DNA of 64,000 nt, taken from positions 3,658,001 through 3,722,000 of the forward strand of contig CBDHFR010000004.1 of NCBI GenBank assembly GCA_965262665.1, read 5' to 3'. Below, in pieces: positions 8,909-18,077 of this stretch. How positions within the stretch are numbered: position 1 is the stretch's first letter; every line of letters begins with the position of its first letter. The position numbers were made by a program, and so were the translations under genes. This DNA is from CBDBND01 sp965262665 (GTDB lineage: Bacteria; Pseudomonadota; Alphaproteobacteria; Rhodospirillales; Rhodospirillaceae). A model generated the notes under the pieces. The model worked only from the letters and a program-made list of their open reading frames with translations, ran no database searches and was not told where the DNA came from.

Positions 8909-9706
8909 TCAGCGATTTATCGCGATCACCTTTGCTTCCCTGGGAGCAGTCCCGCAGTATTTGGCCCACTCGGCCATGAGCCTCTTGCGCTTGTCGAACA
9001 GGTCGCCCCGGCGATAGGCCGCTTCCACCTTGTCCTCAATGGTATGGGCAAGGGCCATCTCGGCCACTTCGCGGGGATAGTTGGTTTGTTCCGCCGCCCA
9101 ATCCCTGAAAGTGGATCGGAAACCATGGGCGGTCACCCGGAACGCGCGGGCCGTGGCCCAGTCCAGGATGGCCTCAATGCGCCCCCGAACCCGTGAGGCG
9201 GTTTGGGTCTTATTGTTCCAGATCGGCTCCAGGACCTTCGTCACCAACGCCGTATCGATGGAAGCCACCGGCAGAGAACCAAATACCGGATAGGCGTAGG
9301 TTTCCAGGGTCGACGTCCATTGGCCCGCATGCTTGGCATTGCGCCACCCTGCCTTATGGGCCGCGATGTACTTTTCGGCACAATCCTTGAACACCATCGT
9401 GGAGGCAGCTTCCAGGGCCCGGGCCTGTTTCCGGGCTCGCTTGGCCTCTATGGGGTCCACACCTTCCAGGATGAGCTTCCTGGCCTCTCGGGCCTTGTCA
9501 CGGGCTTCCGCCAGGGTCACCGTATGCACCGGTCCCAGACCCATATCCCGGGGCGTTTTGCGTCCATTCATGCGATACCGGAAGATCCAGGATTTGCTCC
9601 CTGCGGCCGCAATTTGGAGGTACAGGCCCGCTCCATCGGCATAGAGACCCTTCTCCTTAGCCCGGGTGACCGTTAGAGCCTTGAGGCGTCCAATTTGACT
9701 TGCCAT
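8909..9706 (-). pseudogene. Tyrosine integrase (DUF4102/P4 type) with internal deletion
   Basis: 265 residues where about 400 are usual. The N-terminal DUF4102 arm-binding domain (GLYADGAGLYLQI) and the core-binding domain are present. The chain then jumps from ILDWATARAFR to HGFRSTFRDWAAE, missing about 130 residues with the first catalytic arginine and the lysine. The second catalytic box (HGFR, then the A-H-T region) remains. The frame is open but the enzyme should be inactive. It suggests a former integrative element whose AlpA-like and HTH genes lie downstream at 6.4-7.6 kb. Confidence 0.85.
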
Positions 9707-9834
9707 CTTCCATCTCCATACCCATCCCTAAGATTGAGATTGTGATGGACTATAGCGGACACTACAAGACAAAGAGGGAAAGAAAACCAAGGAAAAAGAT
9801 ATTTCATTGGGATGGGTAAGGACATCACGGGATG

Positions 9835-10355
9835 TCCAGAAACATTGACATGGCGGACGCTCTATCCGGCGAGGTGTGGAGCGCTGTGTGGTCCGAGTTC
9901 GACATGGAGGCGGCGATATGGACCATTCCAGGCGAGCGGATGAAGACCGGATGCGCGAGCATCGTGTGCCCCTATCGAACCGAGCGCTGGAAATCCTTAA
10001 CGAAGCGCGGGCGCACGATGACGGAAGCGGCTTGGTGTTTCCGGGCTCTACCGGACGCAAGCCCATTTCCGTTTCGACACTTTCCAATCTGTTGCGCGAA
10101 CTTGATATCGACGCCGTTCCGCACGGCTTCCGCTCGACCTTCCGGGACTGGTGTTCGGAGTCCGCCCACGTATCCAGAGAGGTTGCCGAAGCTTGCCTTG
10201 CCCACGTCGTGAAGGGCGTCGAGGGCGCCTATGCCCGCTCGGACCTGTTGGACCGCCGCCGCAAGCTGATGGATCGGTGGGCCGCGTATCTGGCCAGCGA
10301 TGCGGGCGACACGGTGGTTCCAATGGCGCGGCCGTCGAAGGACACAAGCGGGTGA
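9835..10355 (+). pseudogene. Second tyrosine integrase, catalytic-domain remnant with frameshift
   Basis: Two plus frames join near 9950. The first gives SGEVWSAVWSEFDMEAAIWTIP, and the second REHRVPLSNRALEILNEA and HGFRSTFRDWCSESAH. These are the C-terminal catalytic parts of a P4-type integrase; the N-terminal 200 residues are missing. It is divergently oriented from the integrase at 8909-9706, so two elements decayed side by side. The stop overlaps the next gene's GTG (GTGA). Confidence 0.75.
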
Positions 10356-10882
10356 GCGGTACCGACGCACATTCTGACATTGAGATCGAATTCGCCGAAG
10401 CAGTGAAAACTTCTAGCGTGTACCTGAAGGCCGTGGGAGTGTTTGCTCTGCGTGGAATCTCGACGGACGAGCATCGTAAGCGCGAAGCCAAGGTCATGCG
10501 AGAGGCGATCCGGAAAGATTGGAACCAAGCCATAGATTTGCCTATCCATCCGTTAGCACGTCATGCAGCTGAATTGGGAAGCAAATACCTGCATGGTGGA
10601 TACGATCCTAAAACCCTCAAAACTCTTCTGGAAAAAGATTACACCCACCCGGCGTATCGTGAAGCGCTGAATATCGTCGTATCTGAGCTCCGCAAGACGC
10701 AGAAGGATATCCCCAAAAAGTTGCAGAGATGGGCGCAAGAGCGCGGCAAAGTTAAAGGTCGGTGGACGGTAAAGAGGACCAGGGATTATCTGATTGGTTT
10801 GGTGGTTGAGGCAATGGCGACGGGACAGAACGTTTTTTTTCGCACCAAGACCCTGTTAGAGGTCAACTGGAACAAGACCTAA
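10352..10882 (+). CDS. Hypothetical protein downstream of integrase remnant
   Basis: 176 residues from a GTG overlapping the integrase stop by 4 bp, as expected for translational coupling. It is soluble, charged and mostly helical, with no motif I recognise. Such a position beside an integrase is typical of element-specific accessory proteins, but no function can be given. The N-terminal start is inferred from the overlap. Confidence 0.55.
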   Translation: MSGTDAHSDIEIEFAEAVKTSSVYLKAVGVFALRGISTDEHRKREAKVMREAIRKDWNQAIDLPIHPLARHAAELGSKYLHGGYDPKTLKTLLEKDYTHPAYREALNIVVSELRKTQKDIPKKLQRWAQERGKVKGRWTVKRTRDYLIGLVVEAMATGQNVFFRTKTLLEVNWNKT

Positions 10883-10925
10883 GCAGCTACATGCGAAGGC
10901 CGGAAACCCCTCCAAGAGACTTGCC

Positions 10926-11243
10926 ATGGAGGATATCCTCGAAGCGCTGAATGGGATGAAAGGACGTCCCTGGAAAAAATGCAATGAGGGCAAGGGACTG
11001 AAGGAAAGCGACGTGTTCGAGCTTCTCAATCAACCATCTTCCAGAGAACTCCATAAAATCATACCGAAAACCACGGTTCGAAGTAGCTTCCCTAATCTGT
11101 GCGTGATGCGGAACCGGGCCGCGAAGCTGGAAATCTCGATCTGCGATGCGGTGACGAAGGCATTGGCCGATGGAAACCAAGTCCTATCCCCCGATACTAT
11201 CGTCTCTTCATGGAAGCGATACAAGAAACAGCCCATTTTCTAG
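10926..11243 (+). CDS. Small hypothetical protein, uncertain
   Basis: A 105-residue open frame on the same strand as the upstream gene. It has no recognised motif, and an open frame of similar length lies on the opposite strand (10887-11180), so its reality is doubtful. It may be a fragment. Confidence 0.3.
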   Translation: MEDILEALNGMKGRPWKKCNEGKGLKESDVFELLNQPSSRELHKIIPKTTVRSSFPNLCVMRNRAAKLEISICDAVTKALADGNQVLSPDTIVSSWKRYKKQPIF

Positions 11244-11329
11244 GCTGGCACGGGAAGCCTTAATTCACTACGACATTTCTGGCGCTAGGTGGCACGTATC
11301 GGATCGCACCGATTTGAGGAGACGATCCA

Positions 11330-11475
11330 ATGGAAAAATACCAGCCCACGATTGACCGCTTACTCAGGCGTCCGGAGGTTGAGGCTCTGACCGGTCTAGC
11401 GCGGGCCACCATCTATCAGAGAATGGCGACGGGCCATTTCCCGCGGCCCATCAAGATCAGTAAGCGCGCTGTCGC
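11330..11475 (+). pseudogene. AlpA-family regulator, N-terminal part
   Basis: From the ATG at 11330, after the ribosome site GAGGAG, the residues RLLRRPEVEALTGLARATIY and FPRPIKISKRAVAWE match the core of AlpA regulators. After residue 48 the AlpA sequence stops and continues into an unrelated island gene, so the last 15 or so residues are lost. It belongs to the second integrative element, with the integrase at 9835-10355. Confidence 0.75.
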
Positions 11476-12110
11476 TTGGGAAAGGTCGATGCGGAAGAGC
11501 GCGACCGGCGGCGGATTGCCACTATGGGAGCCCTGGCCGGTATAGGGCCGAAGGACGAATTGGAAGGGATGATGGCTGCACAGCTGATCGCCGCACACAA
11601 CGCAGCGATGGAATGCTACCGGTACGCCATGGTAGAGAACCAAACTTTTGATTGGTGGCGGGAAAGTCTCAGCCAGGCTAGCAAGCTTTCCCGGACCTCG
11701 GTAACATTGCTCGAGGCCCTAAACAAACATCGCGGCAAGGGTCAGCAGAAGATGACGGCGGAGCATGTTAATGTTCACTCTGGCGGGCAGGCCGTGGTCG
11801 GAAACGTCGAAAGACCGGGGGTGGGGATTGCACGAAATCTGAGGAATAACCTCATGCAAAGCAGCTTGCCCATGCACCTGAGCCCCCGATGTGGAGCCAA
11901 AACGCGGAGCGGGACGCCGTGCCTATCGCCAGCGATGGCGAACGGCAGATGCCGGATGCACGGGGCAAGTCTCCCGGCGCTCCAAGACAAAACACCAACG
12001 CCCTGAAGCACGGCCGCTACAGGGCAGAGTCCATTGCACTGAGGCGTAAAGTGGCGGCGCTCCTCCGCTCCATGCGCGGTCTGATCAAGGAATGTGACGG
12101 TCGGAAGTGA
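11476..12110 (+). pseudogene. HGG-type island protein (GAPRxNxNALKHGRY motif), frameshifted
   Basis: The frame from about 11476 reads GPKDELEGMMAAQLIAAHNA, then a Cys-rich segment CGAKTRSGTPC and ANGRCRMHG. A missing G in a run near 11962 shifts the frame; the second frame continues SPGAPRQNTNALKHGRYRAE to a stop at 12110. This modular protein is common in alphaproteobacterial islands and prophages, and its function is unknown. Its N-terminus is fused to the truncated AlpA gene. Confidence 0.65.
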
Positions 12111-12958
12111 GGGCTGGTTCGCTCTAACAAGGTTCCTCGCGAGCTGAACCGCCTGCCCAGATGAAGCCCCTGTTTGTGCCCGGCAATGCTGTAAACGTCC
12201 ATACCAGCACGCAGGATCTTAATTATTGGGATACGCACGAGATTGATGCGTGCTGCCGGCAGCGACGACGAAATTGCCTAGGTACACTGGGGAACGAAGC
12301 CATACACTTGCAGTGTTTGACGTCAGCGCCTATGGGACGGTTTGCCCAGACGTCGATACCGGGATAGGGATGCGGTCGGCCCAGCACTCGCGCCACACAA
12401 GTGCTACGGAGATCGGGCCGTATAGAACGTGTCAAACCAATGGCGCCGACTAATCGCATAGTCAGCTCGTGCCGAAAGCACGCCGGCTCAAGTCTCGGGA
12501 AAAAGTGATCCAAAATGGCTCCAACCTGAACAGCAAGTTGACCCATCTCCGACAGCACCGCAGAAAGATTGCCGTGCTCGACGAACGGCTCGATCACCGC
12601 ATCGCCGTCCTATCGAGGACGCATCATGAGGACCGACTTCTCTAATCGGGTTGTCTAAGTCAAGCTCTCCTCCGGCGTTCACCGAGTCCCTACCGCGTCA
12701 GGTTGTAAATATCGCACCGTGGGTGTCTTGCTTCTCTTCGTGATCGGCAACCGTATCCGAGGCCGTCGACAAGATGGGATCAGAAAGAGAGGTGGAACAA
12801 TCTCGACGGCGCCCTCTCACCATCAACAATGGATCGGGGTCAGCAGATCCTACGAACTCACCTCGTCCTTCATCCCCACGGGGATATCCTCCGCCAGGGC
12901 GGAAGTTTTCGGGTTTCTCCTCCTCGTTGCGTCTCTGTCTCAGGCAGCGGCGCTAGCG
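12111..12958. other. Unassigned 850-bp stretch
   Basis: No gene is recognisable. A 124-codon reverse frame (12597-12223) is open but has no ribosome site or known motif. The segment probably contains decayed mobile DNA leading into the IS110 remnant. Confidence 0.4.
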
Positions 12959-13282
12959 TCACGGTTCCAGCGGAACTCGCTGCCATCCACCCACATACGG
13001 TGCAGGATCACACCGAGACGGCGGGCGGGCGCAACCTTGGCCCGGCGCCTGGCCGCGGCGCTTCGCCACCTGCATGGCCCATGCCTTGAGCCATGACCAC
13101 CGCGTCGATCGCGTGAGCATGACGTTGGCAGCCTCGTAAAGCGCCGATCGCATCATCGCATCACCGCATTTAGAAATACGTCCCATACGGTCGATCTCCC
13201 CGGACTGCCATTTGGGCGGCGTCAGCCCGAAGTGTACCCCCACCGACCGCGAGCGCACGAAGCGGGCCGGGACATCAACCGT
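12959..13282 (-). pseudogene. IS110-family transposase C-terminal fragment
   Basis: The reverse frame reads ARFVRSRSVGVHFGLTP, GEIDRMGRISKCGDAMMRSA and LYEAANVMLTRSTRWSWLKA, the Tnp_20 (serine-containing) domain of IS110/IS116 transposases. The frame shifts after AKRRG near 13045; the alternative frame then gives ARRLGVILHRMWVDGSEFRW. The N-terminal RuvC-like DEDD domain is absent. The fragment abuts a group II intron remnant. Confidence 0.8.
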
Positions 13283-13493
13283 GATCCGAGGCCACTGCGC
13301 ATATTGTGGTCTGACGGGGAACGGCAAACGTCTCGGTTGGTTCCGCTACCAGGTTGTCCGCATCTGGCGGCAGTGGCTCGCACGCCGCAGCCGCCTCAGG
13401 TGCCTGAACTGGGACCGGATGGCAGACCTCCTCAAGAAATATCCCCTGCCGCCAGTCACGATCATGCGCTCATGGCAACGCACCTTGAGCTAA
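13283..13493 (+). pseudogene. Group II intron reverse transcriptase, C-terminal fragment
   Basis: The plus frame reads GHCAYCGLTGNGKRLGWFRY, VVRIWRQWLARRSR and RMADLLKKYPLPP, the thumb/maturase C-terminus of bacterial group II intron proteins. It stops at 13491-13493, and the intron's 3' RNA domains follow. All upstream RT domains are missing. Confidence 0.75.
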
Positions 13494-13506
13494 CCTGTCA
13501 GGTGAG

Positions 13507-13578
13507 GAACCGAGTGCGTCAATCGCGCCCGCTCGGGTCTGTGAGGGGCGGGGCGCAGCAATGCCCCCGCCTACTCGG
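13507..13578 (+). ncRNA. Group II intron domains V and VI, remnant
   Basis: GAACCGAGTGCG pairs with CGCCCGCTCGGGTC to form the 34-nt hairpin expected of domain V, and a GC-rich hairpin follows (about 13541-13578) in the place of domain VI. It lies directly after the RT fragment, in the right order and orientation. With the 5' domains gone it cannot splice. Confidence 0.65.
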
Positions 13579-13581
13579 CCA

Positions 13582-15283
13582 CTTGATGTCTCTGAACCGC
13601 GCGATCGCCCCTTCCCGCCTTCGAAAGGGTTGATGTGAATTTTCCGCTAGAGCATTTCCGATTTATTCTGACGCATAGCCGTCAGCAACCAAGAAGTTCC
13701 TGCAGTGCTCGTGATTGAAGAGGCCGCAGACGTTACCGGCGGCTTTCCACAGATCATCGATGGTGCGGGGTTTTAAGCGCTTCATGTGAGCTTTGAACTT
13801 TGAAAATGCGAGCTCGATCGGGTTGAAGTCCGGCGCATAGGGCGGCAGGAACAAAAGCCATGCGCCCCGCTTTTCAACCGCCCGCCTGGCACCGTCGCGT
13901 TTGTCGGCCGGCAGATTGCCGGGGACAACAACAGCGCCTTTTTGAAGGGTCGGGGCGCGTTGCGTTTTGATGTACTGCTCGAATGCATCACCGTCCATGG
14001 CGCCCTCGATCAAATCAGGGCACCCAAGGGCGCGGTCAGGCCGTCACCGCGCAATCCGGCAATGAAGGTCATGGTTTTCCAATGACCATGGGGAATGGCG
14101 GCAACCATCCGCTGGCCGCTGGGACAGCGCCCCCGCAGGCGCGCCATTTTGGTATTGATACTTGTTTCGTCAAGGAACACGATCCTGCCGACCCGCTCGG
14201 GATGGGCCGGGAGCCGGGCCTGACGTTGGCGCCAAACCACGCGTGCTGCCTGCCCATCCGCGCGTTCCTGTTCACTGGCGTGGGCGGTTTTTTTAAAGCT
14301 GATCTTGCGCGCGCGGAACCAGTCATTAATCGTCGAAGTCGGCGCAATCACTTGGTGAACTTCGTCCAAACGCTCAGACAGCTCTTGCAGTGTCGGGTCT
14401 GGCGTCTCCTTAATCCAGCGCAGGATATCCTCGCCGTCAAGGATCAAGACGGCGCTGGCGCGACGGCCGTGGCTTGACCGCGACAGTCCCCCCGTCTTCA
14501 TATCGCCCGCCATCCCGCACCGCCGAGCTTGCGCTCACCTCAAAAAGGGCCGCCGCCTGACGGCGCGACATGCCCGACGCCACTTTCCTCGCCAAACGAA
14601 TACGCAGGTCTTCCGATACAGCCACGATGCCCCCGCCAAAGCGGCTATCGAATCAGTCCGCCAAGACCATGACAACAAAATATTGATTCATTCAACCGCG
14701 GAAACGCTCTAGGTTGTTGAGCCGATGCCCAGTCTCTCGGCGACTCACGTTGCCGATCACCTTTATCGCAGCCCCGCATGAATGTAGCCTGTCCGTGACG
14801 ATCAAAGCCAGCTGGCCATAACGCTTCATCGTGCGTATCAGGAACTCAAGCACAGCCTTGTGATCACGCCGTTTCGTGGCAAACACCTCAAGCATTCCGC
14901 CTTCATGATCCACGCCAGCCCATAAATAGTTTGCCTTCCCGTTGATCCGGACGAACACCTCATCAAGCTGGCAACGCCACAGCCAATGGGATCTATGATG
15001 AAAACGGCGTTTCCGGATCTCCGCGGCAAACAACGGAACAAAGCGGTTCCACCAATAACGAACCGTTTCGTGACAAATGTCGATACTGCGTTCGAACAGA
15101 AGGTCCTCAATCTGCCTGGGGGAGAACAGAAATCTGCCTGGGGGAGAACAGAAATCTCATATACTGTACCACGGCAAGACGGATGAACTCGGGTGATGTC
15201 TTGAAGTATTTGAAAGGGTTTCTCATTCTGGGATCCCAGACGGCATGCTCGCTAAACTCAACGCCGTTTCCTTTGACAATGCC
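13582..15283 (-). mobile_element. IS6-family element, interrupted by an IS630 and truncated
   Basis: The left end is at 15283 (GGCATTGTCAAAGGAAAC on the minus strand). The transposase starts at 15226 (MRNPFKYFKTSPEF) and carries WLWRCQLDEVFVRINGK, VDHEGGMLEV and MKRYGQLALIVTDRL, the IS6 DDE core. A 22-bp tandem duplication at 15109-15152 shifts the frame near residue 30. IS630 (13650-14709) sits at a TA in the gene, and the remaining piece at 13582-13647 is followed by the group II intron remnant, so the right end is lost. The element is dead. Confidence 0.8.
13650..14709 (-). mobile_element. IS630-family element (second subtype), complete ends but dead transposase
   Basis: The ends TAGAGCATTTCCG and TAGAGCGTTTCCG flank a 1,060-bp element with duplicated TA at 13648-13649 and 14710-14711. 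The reverse transposase lies in three frames: MAVSEDLRIRLARKVASGMS (14625), the middle part with GRIVFLDETSINTKMARLRG (first D), and the end from about 14013. In the last part the expected LDNLPA is PGNLPA, so the second catalytic aspartate is missing; FLPPYAPDFNPIELAF holds the final glutamate. A related 3' fragment at 18567 keeps LDN. Confidence 0.85.
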
Positions 15284-15303
15284 TTCGGAAGGGCCAGCCG
15301 CGC

Positions 15304-16539
15304 ATGCCGCACATCGATCTTTCTAGTGTTCTCACCATATTGGTTGCATCTGTTGTCGCGCTGTTTGTGGTCCGCCGGCTGCGTCTATCACCTGTGCTCG
15401 GTTACCTTGCCGCAGGTATGATCATCGGTCCGTTCGGGCTCGGCCTCGTCAATGAGGTTGGTAGCATCCACGTCTTTGCCGAGTTTGGCGTAGTTTTCCT
15501 GCTGTTCACCATCGGACTCGAGTTGCCCTGGGAACGGATCAAGGTGCTTTCGCCTGCACTGTTCGCTCTGGGTTTTTCACAGATCTTGATCACCGGTGCG
15601 GTCGTTGCGGGCATAGCGACGGTCCTCGGGATACCTCTAGACGCGGCAATAGTCATCGGTGCGGCGCTTGCCTTGTCGTCGACGGTATTCGTCATTCAGA
15701 TTCTGCTTGATCGCCACCAACTCACGAGCCGTTTCGGCCGTACGGCCTTCACGGTACTTCTGATGCAGGACCTCGCCGTTGCTCCAATTCTGGTGATGAC
15801 TGTCGTGTTGACAAATCGCGAAGGCGGACTGGCAGCTTCGCTGGGAATCGCTGGGATCGAAGTCGTGGCGGCCCTGGCGGTGATCTTGATACTGGGGCGC
15901 TTCATACTGCGGCCTCTATTTGCTGTAGTCGCCGCAGAGCGGAGCGACGAGATATTCGCCGCGGCTACGCTGCTGGTAGTTATCGGTATTTCCGCTTTTG
16001 CCCAGCTTGTCGGCCTTACACTCGCCCTCGGAGGTTTGCTTGCTGGCATTGTGCTCGCCGAAACCGAGTACCGCCACCAAGTTGCAGCTGAGATCCAGCC
16101 ATTCCGTGCTTTGCTGCTTGGCCTGTTCTTCATGTCGATCGGCATGGGAACCGACCTTGGCATCGCCTATGACCAGATCCGGATCGTTCTTCTCGTGACC
16201 GTCGGGCTGATCGTGCTTAAGGCCCTGATCCTTGCCGTCCTAGTACTTATGTTTGGATTGCCGGGTTCTTTTGCGTTACCGCTAGGCCTGCTGCTGGCGC
16301 AGGGCGGCGAATTTGGTTTTGTCGTCTTCAACATGGCAATGGATGGCGGGTTGTTGGAGGAATCGCTCGGTCAGATGCTCACAGTCGCGGTCGCGCTTTC
16401 GATGACCCTGACTCCCTTGCTCGCTTGGGCTAGTGCCCGCGTTGCTCATCGTGGCGCGGTCGTCGGTTCACTTGGGGTAGCGGAGATACCGGAAGAGGGC
16501 ATTGTCAGACTAACTGGCCCGGAGCAAAAGAACCTATAA
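15304..16539 (+). CDS. CPA2-family cation:proton antiporter (KefB-like), C-terminus replaced by IS6 sequence
   Basis: 411 residues with about 12 membrane segments; GYLAAGMIIGPFGLG, GLELPWERI and LAQGGEFGFVVFN are typical of Kef/RosB antiporters. Family members usually have about 600 residues with a cytosolic TrkA-N/RCK regulatory domain. Here the frame runs from EIPEE into the IS6 right end at 16498 and stops after 13 foreign residues, so the regulatory domain is gone. Its upstream side begins 20 bp from another IS6 end (15283). The membrane domain may still work without regulation, but promoter and terminator are both lost. Confidence 0.85.
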   Translation: MPHIDLSSVLTILVASVVALFVVRRLRLSPVLGYLAAGMIIGPFGLGLVNEVGSIHVFAEFGVVFLLFTIGLELPWERIKVLSPALFALGFSQILITGAVVAGIATVLGIPLDAAIVIGAALALSSTVFVIQILLDRHQLTSRFGRTAFTVLLMQDLAVAPILVMTVVLTNREGGLAASLGIAGIEVVAALAVILILGRFILRPLFAVVAAERSDEIFAAATLLVVIGISAFAQLVGLTLALGGLLAGIVLAETEYRHQVAAEIQPFRALLLGLFFMSIGMGTDLGIAYDQIRIVLLVTVGLIVLKALILAVLVLMFGLPGSFALPLGLLLAQGGEFGFVVFNMAMDGGLLEESLGQMLTVAVALSMTLTPLLAWASARVAHRGAVVGSLGVAEIPEEGIVRLTGPEQKNL

Positions 16540-17236
16540 TACAGGACTCTCAGGCAGCGAGTTGCTGCCACTCGGCCAGGGCAGCAGTTCGGGCTTGTTT
16601 GAAAATATCGCGGCGGTTGAGATGGCGTTGGTGGTTGAAGTGGGTGTGGATCGAGGCATGGACGGAGGCGAACTTCTGCAAGGTCTTGATGTCTCTGAAC
16701 CGAGCCATTGCCCCTTCCCGTCGTCGGAAGGGCCGATGTGAGTTTTCCGCTAGGTTGTTCAACCAACGCTTGGTCTCTTGGCAGCCCTCGTTGCTGATCA
16801 TCTTCATCGCCGCCCGGTATGACTGTAACCTGTCCGTGACGATCGTGGCCGGTCGGCCATAGCGCTTCATCGCACGCCTCAGAAACCTAAGCGCAGCTTC
16901 GCGGTCCCGCCGTTTCGTGGCCAAAACCTCAAGCACTTCGCCTTCATGGTCAACGGCACGCCATAGATAATGTGTCTCGCCGTTGATGCGGACGAACACC
17001 TCATCAAGATGCCAGCGCCAATTCGACCAGTTGCGCTGGTCTATCCGCCTCTTCCGGATCTTGGCGGCAAACAACGGGCCAAAACGGTTCCACCAGTACC
17101 GCACGGTTTCATGGCAGAAGTCGACGCCGCGCTCAAACAGGATATCTTCGACCTGTCTCAGCGACAAGGGATAACGGACATACAGCATCACCGCGCTGCG
17201 GATGACCTCAGATGCCGTAATGGGGCTCGGCGCCAA
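16498..17236 (-). mobile_element. IS6-family element, 5'-truncated
   Basis: The right end GGCATTGTCAGACTAACTG is at 16498. The left end is missing: the transposase N-terminus joins IS110 left-end sequence near 17212. It is closely related to the element at 13582-15283. Confidence 0.8.
16550..17236 (-). CDS. IS6-family DDE transposase, N-terminus replaced
   Basis: 228 residues. The core is intact: WRWHLDEVFVRINGE (first D), PATIVTDRLQSYRAA (second D) and the LAENSHRPFRRREGAM region with the final glutamate. The first residues (MAPSPITAS) do not fit the family, which normally starts MRNPFKYFK; they come from the neighbouring IS110 end. The protein might still fold, but without a left end the element cannot move alone. 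Confidence 0.85.
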   Translation of the reverse strand: MAPSPITASEVIRSAVMLYVRYPLSLRQVEDILFERGVDFCHETVRYWWNRFGPLFAAKIRKRRIDQRNWSNWRWHLDEVFVRINGETHYLWRAVDHEGEVLEVLATKRRDREAALRFLRRAMKRYGRPATIVTDRLQSYRAAMKMISNEGCQETKRWLNNLAENSHRPFRRREGAMARFRDIKTLQKFASVHASIHTHFNHQRHLNRRDIFKQARTAALAEWQQLAA

Positions 17237-17277
17237 CCGGCAACGTTTAAGCTTGTAGAGATGTCGGAGATTAGGGT

Positions 17278-17360
17278 GTCGTTGCCCTTACACGCTCGGC
17301 GTGTTCACGGGGTCTTGCCGAAGGGCGCGCCCCAATTCCATTGCAGGAAAGGGCAACGAC
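17278..17360 (+). ncRNA. Candidate structured RNA in IS110 left end (bridge-RNA-like)
   Basis: GTCGTTGCCCTT (17278-17289) and AAGGGCAACGAC (17349-17360) form a perfect 12-bp outer stem. Inside it, ACACGC/GCGTGT makes a hairpin (17289-17303), and GGGG/CCCC pairs are possible further on. The structure ends exactly at the ATG of the IS110 transposase. IS110-family elements are known to encode a bridge RNA in the non-coding end next to the transposase gene. That this is one is inference. Confidence 0.4.
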
Positions 17361-18002
17361 ATGGATGTTTTTATTGGATTGGATGTATCACTAGAGCGGT
17401 TTGACTGAATTGTGAATCGAAGGGGATTCCCAAGCGTCCCACTCCATGATTCTGTATCCCGAGGCGATTTGGGAGTCAGACATGGGGCATTGTTACGGGA
17501 ATGATCTTCGGCGGTGGGTCGTCGAGGCGGTCACTGGGGGTCTGTCTGCACGGGGGGCCGCGGCGCGTTTTCGTGTCGCGCCATCGACGGCGATCCACTG
17601 GCGCCGGCGCTGGCGCGAGACGGGATCGATCGAGCCCGACCGCCAGGGCCAACCTGCCCGCCCATAAGGTCGCTGGCATCCGCCAGGCCATCGAAGCCGC
17701 CGGCGCAACCCTGCTGTATCTGCCGCCCTACAGTCCCGACTGCAACCCGATCGAGATGGCCTTCGCCAAACTCAAGGCGCTCCTGAGAAAGGCCGCCGCC
17801 AGAACCGTCGACGACCTGTGGGACGCCATTGCCGACGCCATCGACGCCTTCACCTCAACCGAATGCGAAAACTACTTCGCCGCCGCCGGATATGATCGGG
17901 ACTAAATTGAATCTGCTCTAGCAAGCACGGCGATCTGCGTTCTCGGGGAGAAGGGGAAGATCGTGACGGAGGCGCAGGTCGCCAGCGCGCCTGACGCTCT
18001 GG
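17361..18002 (+). pseudogene. IS110-family transposase N-terminus, split by IS630
   Basis: MDVFIGLDVSL (17361-17393) continues after the IS630 insertion with ASTAICVLGEKGKIVTEAQV (17920 on), the start of the DEDD RuvC-like domain (the D of GLDVS). The TA at the joint is duplicated. The chain ends near residue 40 at the junction with a sulfatase-modifying-factor fragment near 18002. Confidence 0.7.
17394..17918 (+). mobile_element. IS630-family element (first subtype), internally deleted
   Basis: Both ends are present (TAGAGCGGTTTGACTGAATT and, reversed, TAGAGCAGATTCAATT), with TA at 17392-17393 and 17919-17920. The transposase has the N-terminal helix-turn-helix (MGHCYGNDLRRWVVEA, GLSARGAAARFRVAPSTA) and, after a deletion near 17660, LPAHKVAGIRQ and PPYSPDCNPIEMAFAKLKAL. 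The first aspartate region is missing, so this 525-bp copy depends on a full element elsewhere. Confidence 0.85.
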
Positions 18003-18073
18003 TTTCGTTCAGCAGCCGGTAAGTTTCGCCGGTGATGAAGGAGAGCCATTCCGTATAGCGTAAGGCGTCGTAC
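18003..18073 (-). pseudogene. Formylglycine-generating-enzyme-like (SUMF1) fragment
   Basis: On the minus strand the piece reads WYDALRYTEWLSFITGETYR and LLNE, matching the VSWDDAxxYxxWLSxxTGxxYRL core of FGE-sulfatase/SUMF1 domains. Only about 24 residues remain, trapped between the IS110 fragment and an IS6 end (GGCATTGTCAGA at 18078). Confidence 0.5.
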
Positions 18074-18077
18074 CAAT

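Noticed and set aside
9707..9834. tRNA gene as integration site between the two integrases
   Set aside because: No cloverleaf or TTCGA arm could be found by eye in this stretch.
10887..11180. Reverse open frame opposite the small plus-strand gene
   Set aside because: It has no ribosome site, and the plus-strand frame fits the direction of the surrounding island genes better, though both are doubtful.
12223..12597. Reverse open frame of 124 codons as a gene
   Set aside because: No ribosome site, no known motif and mobile debris on both sides; it was left as unassigned.
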